12,310 bases of DNA, taken from NCBI GenBank assembly GCA_030432815.1, contig JAUILB010000056.1:1-12310 (forward strand), given 5' to 3'. Each line of letters begins with the position of its first letter. Position 1 is the stretch's first letter. The notes under the pieces are model-generated. The model was not told the DNA's origin, did no database searches, and worked only from the letters and a program-made list of their open reading frames with translations. Positions 6,030 through 12,310 of this stretch are shown piece after piece. Source of the DNA: Alphaproteobacteria bacterium (lineage in GTDB: Bacteria > Pseudomonadota > Alphaproteobacteria > Sphingomonadales > Emcibacteraceae). Made by a program: the position numbers and the translations under genes.

Positions 6030-7346
6030 ATGCATCTTATCTGTTTAGCTAGGAACATAGGAATTGGTCTAGCAGTTTGCTTGGTTTGGTCCGCAGCAGT
6101 ATCCGCGCAGCAGGAACTTACGCAAGACCAGCTTTTCGAACAGTATCAGGCGATGGTTATCGTCGAAGAGGCAAATCAGCATTGTCCGATTCTTTCCCGT
6201 CTTGAGGCTGAAGTGCTCAGAGGGCAGATTGTATTTGCCAATGATTCATTTGCAGGCAAGCTGGATATGGTGGAAAAGTTCAAAAAAGAAGCACGTATTT
6301 ATGCCAGGCGTTCGCCGTGTAATTCGCCTCAAATAATGGGGTTAGTTGGATTGGCAAGGCAAGCTGCGTATGATTATATGATCAATCATTTGCTGTTGGC
6401 GCGGAAAATCAATCAACTTGATGAAAATGACCGCGAAGCCGGAATTATCACCAAAGGTCTGTTGCTGAATTTTTTATCGGAGCAGGAGTGGGCGATGATT
6501 GATGAACTCCGTGAAGAAGTAAAAGCAAATTACCTGGAACAGGCCAGCCAGGAAGCTTGGGATAAGTATGATGAATCAATTGAAAATGTTGCAAGCGACC
6601 GTGCCGCAAAAGTTTATTTGGAAAATGATGGAATATTAAAAGCGGGTGCCTCTGAAAATTTTCAAAATGCGCAGGCCAGAGCAAGAAACAGGGAAATAAC
6701 AACCTATTATTTTCACCTTGATCGCGTCGTTCGTGCCTTTATTGACGGCGCAACAGCAGATGAACGGAATTATCCGTACAGCAGACCGGCAAATGATTTT
6801 ACCGACTGGTTATCCTTTCGGCCAAGGGATGGCAACGCAAACTGGGTACTTTCCTACCCAGGCTGCGGCGGATTTGAATTGTCGTCAGATTGTACTTTGT
6901 TTACGACGCCCAAAGGAGAAGTTGGCGTGGTCGTTAATACCGATGTAAGCAAAATAAAGGTAGAATTTAGAAATACTGAAAACAGGGACATTGCCCTTTC
7001 AAATAAAGCAGTTGAAGGGCCGATTGGCAGTAATGAACTGAACAAAAATAATATGGATTCCAATCTTGAAGCTATGCTTGCGTCTAATGATAGAATAGAA
7101 GTTGAAGCTGTACTTCTTAAGCATAACACAGAGCCTTACGTCACCCAGACGGGTGGTAATGTTGTTGATAACGCAAAAGTGTTTTTATTTCCTGCGGGGA
7201 CACTCCAGTTGATAAATCAACTTGATAAAAATGATGTTCTTTATTTGACAGTTGATACAAATATGGAAGAAAGCAATAATAGAAATACGGTAATTCCTGT
7301 CCATAATTATCACAGGGCAAGGAACTGGGCTTATTCAATTCAGTAA
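6030..7346 (+). CDS. Secreted protein of unknown function, 438 residues
   Basis: No family recognised. Residues 1-26 form a Sec signal peptide ending in AVSA before QQ. The mature N-terminal two thirds (about 30-245) is rich in charged helical sequence, while the C-terminal part (about 255-438) is predicted to be mostly beta strand. Four Cys remain after processing, at 52, 97, 279 and 288. The last pair flanks a short segment (CGGFELSSDC) and could form a disulfide, as expected for a periplasmic or surface protein. GGAAAAG precedes the ATG at reasonable spacing. A 55-base gap from the previous gene holds a 7-bp inverted repeat (ATAATTG/CAATTAT) but no clear terminator. The next gene begins 16 bases downstream, so it is probably in an operon with the secreted hydrolase. 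Molecular function unknown. Confidence 0.8.
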   Translation: MHLICLARNIGIGLAVCLVWSAAVSAQQELTQDQLFEQYQAMVIVEEANQHCPILSRLEAEVLRGQIVFANDSFAGKLDMVEKFKKEARIYARRSPCNSPQIMGLVGLARQAAYDYMINHLLLARKINQLDENDREAGIITKGLLLNFLSEQEWAMIDELREEVKANYLEQASQEAWDKYDESIENVASDRAAKVYLENDGILKAGASENFQNAQARARNREITTYYFHLDRVVRAFIDGATADERNYPYSRPANDFTDWLSFRPRDGNANWVLSYPGCGGFELSSDCTLFTTPKGEVGVVVNTDVSKIKVEFRNTENRDIALSNKAVEGPIGSNELNKNNMDSNLEAMLASNDRIEVEAVLLKHNTEPYVTQTGGNVVDNAKVFLFPAGTLQLINQLDKNDVLYLTVDTNMEESNNRNTVIPVHNYHRARNWAYSIQ

Positions 7347-7350
7347 TAAT

Positions 7351-7357
7351 AAAGGGG
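7351..7357 (+). promoter_or_regulatory. Ribosome binding site that sets the hydrolase start
   Basis: AAAGGGG lies 5 bases before the ATG at 7363. The alternative in-frame GTG at 7357 overlaps this site itself and would leave no spacing, so the ATG is preferred. Confidence 0.75.
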
Positions 7358-7362
7358 TGGCT

Positions 7363-8274
7363 ATGAGAAAAATTAAATTCCTGATCCTGATTCCAGTATA
7401 TTTTTTTCTGGGTATTCAATCCGGTTTTTCACAAGGAAACTATGCCACCAAACACACCGTAATGGCCGATGGTCATCCAATGGCTGTTTGGGAAAAATCG
7501 GTTGAAAACCCAAAAGGGATAATATTGCTTCATCATGGCCGAACCTGGAGCTCGCTTCCGGATTTTGATTTGCAGGTTGAAGGCGAAGATCTTTCGCTTA
7601 TGGATGGATTCAATGAACGTGGCTATAGTGTGTGGGCCGTTGATGCCCGCGGATACGGTGAAACACCGCGTGATGCAACCGGTTGGAACACACCAAACCG
7701 TGCATCAAAAGATATCTCTATTGTTTTGCAATGGCTCAGTGAAAGAACAGGTGAACAAATTCATCTTTGGGGATGGTCAATGGGATCAATGCTAAGCCAG
7801 CTTACGGCACAGGCTTTTCCCGAGAATATTGCCAGCCTGACACTATTTGGCTATCCGGTAGCCCTTGATATGGTTTATCCGCGTGATGAACCGGAAGGTG
7901 ATCCACCCCGTGAAGCCACAACGGCGGAAGCTGCCGCAAGCGATTTTATTGTACCGGGTGCCATTAGCCAGAATGCGATTGACGAATATGTGAGGCACTC
8001 ACTTGAAGCAGACCCAGTCCGCGCGGACTGGCGGTTCCAACATCAGTATAATCAGCTGGACGGATCACAGCTTTCCATGCCGGTACTGCTTTTACAGGGA
8101 GAATTCGATCCATTAACGGATACGGATATGCATGCAGTTTTATTTGCGTCAATTCCCAATGGAAATAAACAATGGGTGGTTCTTGATGATGGTGATCATG
8201 CGGCACTTCTTGAAAAATCACGTGGAAAATTAATTGATGCTTCGATCAATTTTATTGAATGGCTAGAAAAATAA
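7363..8274 (+). CDS. Secreted alpha/beta hydrolase (serine hydrolase)
   Basis: A 303-residue protein with a hydrophobic signal peptide (residues 4-24, ending GFSQ). The alpha/beta hydrolase core is clear: oxyanion-hole region LLHHGRTWSS (55-64), AVDARGYGET (92-101), nucleophile elbow GWSMGS with Ser139, acid in GEFDPLTD (Asp249 most likely) and catalytic His279 in DDGDHA. The lid region lies between about 167 and 235. The overall plan resembles the serine aminopeptidase S33/monoacylglycerol-lipase-like hydrolases that cleave esters or amides. The sequence gives no substrate. It follows the secreted unknown protein by 16 bases and likely shares its transcript. Its stop lies only 2 bases from the stop of the convergent uppP, with no terminator hairpin between them. 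Confidence 0.88.
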   Translation: MRKIKFLILIPVYFFLGIQSGFSQGNYATKHTVMADGHPMAVWEKSVENPKGIILLHHGRTWSSLPDFDLQVEGEDLSLMDGFNERGYSVWAVDARGYGETPRDATGWNTPNRASKDISIVLQWLSERTGEQIHLWGWSMGSMLSQLTAQAFPENIASLTLFGYPVALDMVYPRDEPEGDPPREATTAEAAASDFIVPGAISQNAIDEYVRHSLEADPVRADWRFQHQYNQLDGSQLSMPVLLLQGEFDPLTDTDMHAVLFASIPNGNKQWVVLDDGDHAALLEKSRGKLIDASINFIEWLEK

Positions 8275-8276
8275 GA

Positions 8277-9092
8277 TTACCCATAAACAATAAAAAGCAG
8301 CACACACCCCAAAGCGACACGATATATAACAAATGGGGTCATGGATGATCGTTCTAGCCATTTCATGAGTGCTGATATTGCCAAAATGGCTGAAATAAAT
8401 GCAAGTCCGGCACCCCATAACAATTCATTGACCGATGCGTTTTGGCTCTGCGGCTCACCAAGCAGTTTTAATAGTTGCAATGATCCCGCTGCGATAATAG
8501 TTGGTATGGAAAGCAGCATTGAAAACCTTGCCGCGTCCGTTCTCGAAAAACCGAGGGCGCGGGCGGCTGTCATTGTAATGCCAGATCTGCTGGTTCCCGG
8601 TATGAGCGATAGTATCTGCGCCATTCCTATTGTAATCGCGTGACCGTATTTCAGGTTGGATAAATCAAAATTCGCCGGTGAATGCTTGTCATACCAGTAT
8701 AACAGCAAACCAAAAATTATTGATGTCCAGCCAATTACTTCAATAGTTCTGAGCATGTCGGGCAGGTCATATGCGGCAGCGATCCCGCCAAATATGACAA
8801 TTGGAATTGTAGCCAGAATGACCATTAGCAATATTAATCGCTCAGATTTATCATAGTCCTTCTTTAGGAGTAGCAACTCCCAGAAAGCAGTCAGCATGCG
8901 CCAGACATCGTTACGAAAATAAAGGATAACGGCAAATAATGTGCCTACATGAACGCCAACGTCCATCATGACGCCCTGATCTGGCCAGTCGGTTAATTCG
9001 GGTACCAGTATCAGATGTCCTGAAGAACTTATAGGCAGAAATTCAGTTATACCCTGGACAATGGCGAGAATGATGATTTGTAAAGTGGTCAA
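8277..9092 (-). CDS. uppP: Undecaprenyl-diphosphatase UppP (BacA)
   Basis: Dephosphorylates undecaprenyl pyrophosphate in the inner membrane to recycle the lipid carrier used for peptidoglycan and other envelope polymers; overexpression gives bacitracin resistance in other bacteria. The 271-residue length is normal. Both family signatures are present: QGITEFLPISSSGH (13-26, with Glu17 and His26) and PGTSRSGIT (165-173, with Arg169). About seven to eight hydrophobic helices follow the family topology. The start codon is TTG: an in-frame stop lies seven codons upstream and the next ATG would remove the first signature. The site before it (GGAAAAG) is weak. The gene begins 36 bases after the FMN-binding-protein gene and is apparently the last member of the porin operon, though it could have its own promoter. 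Confidence 0.96.
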   Translation of the reverse strand: MTTLQIIILAIVQGITEFLPISSSGHLILVPELTDWPDQGVMMDVGVHVGTLFAVILYFRNDVWRMLTAFWELLLLKKDYDKSERLILLMVILATIPIVIFGGIAAAYDLPDMLRTIEVIGWTSIIFGLLLYWYDKHSPANFDLSNLKYGHAITIGMAQILSLIPGTSRSGITMTAARALGFSRTDAARFSMLLSIPTIIAAGSLQLLKLLGEPQSQNASVNELLWGAGLAFISAILAISALMKWLERSSMTPFVIYRVALGCVLLFIVYG

Positions 9093-9128
9093 AATACTTT
9101 TCCGTAACGGTTAAGGATGAAAAATCAT

Positions 9129-9671
9129 TTAGCCGTCATTTATGACATCATTATGAAGCAAAAGCGCGATGCGCGCCATTCTTTTCATACTGTTTACGGA
9201 AAGGGTTGACCCGGAAATTCCGTTAATGGGTTTATCAAGAGCATTGTTTGTCGTAATGGTTGCGCCATAATATTGGGCGCGATGGGTTCTACTTTGTACT
9301 TCATGACCACGTGTTTCACGGTAGGTAAGAACACTGATATCAAGAATTTTCCCGTCTTCAACAACAACGCCTGCTGTTATCGGCAAGGTTCGGGCAATGC
9401 TATCAAGCACCCATAGTGTGCGATTGTCCTTGCGCCAGTATCTATAACGAACAGGCGTGCTTTCAGCATTATTGATAACTGCGCTAATGCTGTCGCGAAG
9501 ATCACCAATGACCCATACTGTTTCCTTCTTTGGTGTTTCGCCATCAAAAAAGCTTTTTACATAATCACTTGTTTTCACAAATACGCGGTCGGCGGGTTTA
9601 TAAGTTCCCTGCGCGGATACCGATAAAGAACCGAAAATAACGGATAATATGATTATGCTAAGTATTTTCAT
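9129..9671 (-). CDS. Secreted FMN-binding domain protein, predicted target of ApbE
   Basis: A 180-residue protein with a Sec signal peptide (1-20, SVSA before QG). The C-terminal half (about 97-175) is an FMN_bind domain of the type in RnfG/NqrC and periplasmic flavin carriers. Its strands end in GVVVEDGKI and SVLTYRET, then YYGAT, then the attachment loop NGISGSTLS (150-158) and a C-terminal helix. In relatives, ApbE attaches FMN through a phosphoester to the Thr of a D-x-x-[ST]-G-A-[ST] motif. Here the equivalent is Thr156, with Asn for Asp and Ser for Ala, so covalent flavinylation is likely but not certain. The region at 22-95 has no domain that I recognise. The gene sits 11 bases downstream of the porin gene. 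apbE lies just across the divergent promoter, supporting a shared extracytoplasmic electron-transfer role. Confidence 0.87.
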   Translation of the reverse strand: MKILSIIILSVIFGSLSVSAQGTYKPADRVFVKTSDYVKSFFDGETPKKETVWVIGDLRDSISAVINNAESTPVRYRYWRKDNRTLWVLDSIARTLPITAGVVVEDGKILDISVLTYRETRGHEVQSRTHRAQYYGATITTNNALDKPINGISGSTLSVNSMKRMARIALLLHNDVINDG

Positions 9672-9682
9672 ACAGCTTTTTC

Positions 9683-10969
9683 CTAGAACTGAACACCAAC
9701 TCCCAGGTTGATGCGGTTATCTTCTTTGGTTTCATCAGCATAATCATCAATTTGGTAATCGGCTTTAAGTGCTACATTTTCATGAGGCCAGTAATTCACA
9801 CCAAATGATGTTTGTTTATTCGCTGATAAAATAGTATCACCGGCATTATTATCAAAAGAACTATAACGAGTAAAGAAGCCAATAGCCTGTCCATTACCAA
9901 ACATATATTTATAGGATGGTTCAATATACCAACCGCGCTGCACATCCCGACCGATAAGTTCCGCTTCCATACTGTTCAGGTTCCACTGTGCATATAGCGC
10001 GCGAAGGCCAATTTCGCTTGTTGTGTTAATTTGCCTGCGGATATCGGCATGTCCTTCAAACAGGGTCGCGGATGTTGGCATCACCGACTGTGTCAGGTCA
10101 TCCTGATATTGAAATGATGCAGCAAGATTGACACCTGCAACCGGCATCCATGACAAACGTCCTGTGAAGGCAGTATTTTTCCAGTCCGCTTCTGCCACCT
10201 TTTGGCGCCCACTGCGGATCAGAAATGCATTGCCACCAGCTGTTGGGGTTTTTAAGCCCGAATGAACCATAGCATCATATTGAAGATTATCACCAAGCTT
10301 GCCTGTAAATTTAACCCCCGCTTCCCACCATGTGGAAGGCAGGATATTTTTTTCAACATCGTTGCGTTCAACGCCGTAAAATGTTGGCGGCTCATGTGTT
10401 TCATTCAAAAGACCGACAGGTATAAGCTGTAAACCGATGGATGTTGATGTGTTATCGGTCAGATCATATTCAATAAAGGCCTGTTCAAGTTCAACCTCGC
10501 CCGGTTTGCCGTCGCCGGCCAGTGAGTGCTCCAGTTCCAGCTCGCTGAAAAAACGAACGCGTTCATTAAACTCATGACCGAAAAATAGCACAAAACGATG
10601 AAAATCAATCTGATCCTTCTCGCCGCCATTAAAATGAAGTTCAGCATACCCCCCCAATGATGTACCACTTGTTACACCACCAACACTTGATGATGCTGTT
10701 TCTTCCATTGAATCAACTGCGGCTTCCACAATCATTTCTGTTTCCGCCACCTGCGCCTGCGTTTCGGCCACCTGTTCCTGTGTTTCCGTAACGGCCTGTT
10801 CCGTCATGCCCAGTTTTTCTTCAAGCCGACTGATTTGTTCCTGCTGCTGAAGGATTATTTTCCACATTTCTTCCGGCGATGGCATTTCCTGCGCAAGGAC
10901 AGGTGATGTGGACAAAAATAATGAGAGTACAGCAACTGAACAGGCTGATTTAAGAGACAGAGAATTCAT
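9683..10969 (-). CDS. Outer-membrane porin-like beta-barrel with N-terminal coiled coil
   Basis: A 428-residue protein with a Sec signal peptide (cleavage after about residue 26, PVLA before QE). Residues 30-90 form a coiled coil with near-identical heptads (VTETQEQ, VAETQAQ, VAETEMI) that should stand in the periplasm. From GGYAELHFNG (about 106) to the end the sequence is alternating beta strand with many aromatic residues, and it ends in Phe (VGVQF), the usual outer-membrane insertion signature. This plan resembles the phosphate-selective porin O/P and DcaP-like group. The ligand is unknown; the Fur-like sites upstream make an iron-related solute plausible. It is the first gene of the operon with the FMN-binding protein and uppP. 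The ribosome binding site is GGAAA, 7 bases before the ATG. No TonB box or plug domain is present, so it is not a TonB-dependent receptor. Confidence 0.85.
   Translation of the reverse strand: MNSLSLKSACSVAVLSLFLSTSPVLAQEMPSPEEMWKIILQQQEQISRLEEKLGMTEQAVTETQEQVAETQAQVAETEMIVEAAVDSMEETASSSVGGVTSGTSLGGYAELHFNGGEKDQIDFHRFVLFFGHEFNERVRFFSELELEHSLAGDGKPGEVELEQAFIEYDLTDNTSTSIGLQLIPVGLLNETHEPPTFYGVERNDVEKNILPSTWWEAGVKFTGKLGDNLQYDAMVHSGLKTPTAGGNAFLIRSGRQKVAEADWKNTAFTGRLSWMPVAGVNLAASFQYQDDLTQSVMPTSATLFEGHADIRRQINTTSEIGLRALYAQWNLNSMEAELIGRDVQRGWYIEPSYKYMFGNGQAIGFFTRYSSFDNNAGDTILSANKQTSFGVNYWPHENVALKADYQIDDYADETKEDNRINLGVGVQF
10740..10802 (-). repeat. Three 21-bp tandem repeats encoding coiled-coil heptads of the porin
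   Basis: Units at 10740-10760, 10761-10781 and 10782-10802 each begin GTTTC on the plus strand and encode seven-residue repeats (VTETQEQ and variants). The first two copies are nearly identical and the third has diverged. This is internal to the porin gene and could vary in copy number between strains by slippage, changing coiled-coil length in phase. Confidence 0.7.
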
Positions 10970-11014
10970 TTTTTACATTTCCAAATTGAATAAGGCTTTA
11001 TTTAACTGTATTTT

Positions 11015-11031
11015 TTAAGAATGATTCTTAA
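11015..11031. promoter_or_regulatory. Fur-box-like operator 1 (porin side)
   Basis: TTAAGAATGATTCTTAA is a perfect inverted repeat around a central G. Its 7-1-7 core, TAAGAAT-G-ATTCTTA, matches the Fur consensus TGATAATnATTATCA at 10 of the 14 defined positions. An extra GAAT follows, giving a third half-site. It lies about 45 bases before the porin start codon, in the likely spacer of its promoter (TTGCGA at 11036-11041 as a -35 candidate on the minus strand). Confidence 0.6.
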
Positions 11032-11043
11032 GAATTTCGCAAT

Positions 11044-11058
11044 TAATAATCATTATTA
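11044..11058. promoter_or_regulatory. Fur-box-like operator 2 (apbE side)
   Basis: TAATAATCATTATTA is a perfect 7-1-7 inverted repeat differing from the Fur consensus TGATAATnATTATCA only at the symmetric second and fourteenth positions. It overlaps the expected -35 region for apbE. Its centre is 28 bases from that of operator 1, so two Fur dimers could sit on the divergent promoters together. Confidence 0.7.
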
Positions 11059-11071
11059 TTAACAATAGCAA

Positions 11072-11077
11072 TATAAA
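11072..11077 (+). promoter_or_regulatory. Candidate -10 box of apbE
   Basis: TATAAA matches five of six positions of the -10 consensus and lies 36 bases before the apbE start. The matching -35 region would fall at about 11049-11054, inside Fur-like operator 2, with no good -35 hexamer visible. Confidence 0.4.
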
Positions 11078-11112
11078 AATGCATTTTTTTCGAACTTTAT
11101 TGGTGTTTTGAC

Positions 11113-12096
11113 ATGAATAAAAAAAGACGCAAATTAATCAGAATAATCGGGGCGACGGCGGGTGTCGCGATGATCCCATGTGTTGCGTCTTGCCAACAGG
11201 GTTATGAACTCTTCAGTTGGGAAGGTTATGCCCTTGGTACTGATACGGAAATTCAGTTATATGCCATGAACAAAAGCCGGGCTGATGATGTTGTGGCGCG
11301 TGTGAATGAGCTGATTGCAAAACTGGAAAATATTTTCAGCCTTTATGATCCAACGTCCGAAATTACCCGGCTTAATAAAACGGGTAAGCTTGAAAATGCG
11401 TCACAGGAAATGATTGATCTGCTCCATATTTCAAAATCATTTTGGGAAAGCACAAATGGTGCATTTGATATTACAGTGCAGCCACTATGGGAGCATTATG
11501 ACCGGTTCAGAAATGATAGGGATCAGACCGCATTTGACCGTGATCTTGTAAATGTCATTCCGCTGATCGGGTCAGATAAAATAATCATTGATGAACATCA
11601 TGTTTCGTTTGCACGTGATGGCATGGCCATAAGCTTTAATGGTATTGCCCAGGGCTACATCACCGATAAGGCCTGCGCGCTGTTAAAAGAAAACGGGTTT
11701 ATCCATACGTTGATTGATGTGGGGGAATATCGGTCCGGCGGCCCGCAGTGGGGGGGTGACCCGTGGCGGATCGGGCTTCTTGATCCGTTTGATCAGGTCT
11801 CAATCGCGGATATTGTTGAGTTGGGAACCGGGGGACTTGCTACATCCGGTGGATATGGTACCGTTTTTGCGGATGATGGCAGCAAACACCATCTGTTTAA
11901 CCCGGTGACCGGTTTAAGCGCCAATCAATATGCTTCCGTCACCGTAATTGCAAATGACGCAACAACTGCAGACGCGCTTTCAACCGCCTTTTCAAATATG
12001 ACAGAAGACGCGATACAGGCATTTGTAAAAGATCATGGCAACCTGGATGTGAGACTTACCCATTATGATGGTGCCGTATCGCATGTTATGTCATAA
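11113..12096 (+). CDS. apbE: ApbE, FAD:protein FMN transferase (lipoprotein)
   Basis: Transfers FMN from FAD to a Thr or Ser of exported FMN-binding proteins, in a Mg-dependent reaction outside the cytoplasm. The 327-residue length is typical. Seen in order: a basic N-terminus with Arg-Arg (KRRKLIRI, 4-11), a hydrophobic segment and the lipobox VASC with Cys27, so a Tat-like or Sec lipoprotein anchored to a membrane. Then GTDTEIQLYA (42-51), NGAFDITVQPL (115-125), FNGIAQGYITDKA (175-187), DVGEYRSGG (202-210), ATSGGYG (243-249), HHLFNPVTG (259-267) and the metal-binding TADALSTA (285-292). The flavin-contact segment is the GE variant rather than the commoner GGD form. Its likely client is the FMN-binding protein two genes away across the divergent promoter. 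The weak ribosome binding site (GGTG) suggests low expression. Fur-like sites precede it. Confidence 0.95.
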   Translation: MNKKRRKLIRIIGATAGVAMIPCVASCQQGYELFSWEGYALGTDTEIQLYAMNKSRADDVVARVNELIAKLENIFSLYDPTSEITRLNKTGKLENASQEMIDLLHISKSFWESTNGAFDITVQPLWEHYDRFRNDRDQTAFDRDLVNVIPLIGSDKIIIDEHHVSFARDGMAISFNGIAQGYITDKACALLKENGFIHTLIDVGEYRSGGPQWGGDPWRIGLLDPFDQVSIADIVELGTGGLATSGGYGTVFADDGSKHHLFNPVTGLSANQYASVTVIANDATTADALSTAFSNMTEDAIQAFVKDHGNLDVRLTHYDGAVSHVMS

Positions 12097-12172
12097 ATAT
12101 TTATAGCTTTCCATATTGTCTTTGAAAGATGCAATAATATAACGAAAAAACGCAGGGTAGAATGATTACTTG

Positions 12173-12190
12173 CGTATAATACGTATAATA
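12173..12190 (+). repeat. Tandem 9-bp repeat CGTATAATA with doubled TATAAT boxes
   Basis: CGTATAATA occurs twice in direct tandem, so two TATAAT hexamers lie 9 bases apart (12175-12180 and 12184-12189). The first unit with the next two bases also forms the inverted repeat CGTAT-A-ATACG. This is probably the -10 region for the last gene, but no good -35 hexamer sits 16-18 bases upstream of either box. The second box is only 15 bases before the start codon and could serve only a very short leader. Confidence 0.5.
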
Positions 12191-12204
12191 ATAAGGGAGA
12201 ACAC

Positions 12205-12310
12205 ATGAGCGAACAGGGGCGCATCGCAAAAACGATTGAATCTTTTAAAACCGTTTTTGAAAAAGAAGGAGCGGCATTTATCTGGTCGTTTCTTTATTTC
12301 TTTTCCATTC
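12205..12310 (+). CDS. N-terminus of a membrane protein, possibly ATP/ADP-antiporter-like MFS transporter
   Basis: Only the first 35 codons are in the window; the gene runs off the right edge. AAGGGAGA, 4-6 bases before the ATG, is a good ribosome binding site. The product has a polar start of about 18 residues, then FEKEGAAFIWSFLYFFSI, the beginning of a first transmembrane helix. The pattern of Glu, small residues and then SFLYFF resembles the opening of the NTP/NDP-exchange-like branch of the MFS, in which a Tyr and LeuArgPro sequence usually follows. That sequence would lie outside the window, so the assignment is tentative. It has its own probable promoter and is not clearly part of the apbE unit. 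Confidence 0.6.
   Translation, partial: MSEQGRIAKTIESFKTVFEKEGAAFIWSFLYFFSI

Noticed and set aside
7357..7362. GTG start for the alpha/beta hydrolase
   Set aside because: It overlaps the AAAGGGG ribosome binding site; the ATG at 7363 has proper spacing and leaves an intact signal peptide.
10459..10668. 69-codon frame inside the porin gene
   Set aside because: Alternative-frame shadow of the beta-barrel sequence without initiation signals.

Overview
The window is chromosomal DNA from a Gram-negative bacterium, most likely a free-living, possibly marine proteobacterium. This rests on an outer-membrane beta-barrel protein, many Sec and Tat signal peptides, an FdnI-like cytochrome b, Fur-box-like operators and moderately AT-rich DNA. 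The exact lineage cannot be fixed from sequence alone. I see no rRNA, tRNA, CRISPR array, transposase or prophage gene.

Left part (1-4922). The leftmost 219 bases are the 5' end of a secreted BNR/WD40-like repeat protein on the minus strand. A rho-independent terminator (381-408) then closes a four-gene minus-strand operon that reads leftward. Its genes are a Tat-exported [2Fe-2S] subunit (3992-4633), a molybdopterin catalytic subunit (1581-3989), an FAD subunit with a Cys-rich insertion (579-1565) and a 48-residue single-pass membrane protein (429-575) that lies 3 bases behind the FAD gene. Together these look like an exported molybdenum hydroxylase of the xanthine oxidase family, comparable in plan to periplasmic aldehyde oxidase PaoABC. 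It has an added, apparently uncharacterised, small membrane partner. The substrate cannot be read from the sequence.

Centre (4923-8274). Divergent from the hydroxylase operon, across a 289-base AT-rich region rich in inverted repeats, lies a plus-strand run of genes. They are a di-haem cytochrome b of the formate-dehydrogenase-gamma type, a 140-residue protein of unknown function, a 438-residue secreted protein of unknown function, and a secreted alpha/beta hydrolase. The cytochrome b is a plausible route for electrons from the exported hydroxylase to the quinone pool. This link is inferred from position and haem-ligand pattern only.

Right part (8277-12310). A minus-strand operon encodes an outer-membrane porin-like barrel with a periplasmic coiled coil, a secreted FMN-binding protein, and undecaprenyl-diphosphatase UppP from a TTG start. 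Divergent from it is apbE, the flavin transferase that attaches FMN covalently to such FMN-binding proteins. The intergenic region between porin and apbE carries two near-perfect 7-1-7 inverted repeats resembling Fur boxes. The group therefore reads as an iron-responsive envelope flavinylation module. The window ends in the first 35 codons of a membrane protein, perhaps an ATP/ADP-antiporter-like MFS transporter, preceded by a 9-bp tandem repeat of a TATAAT-containing unit.
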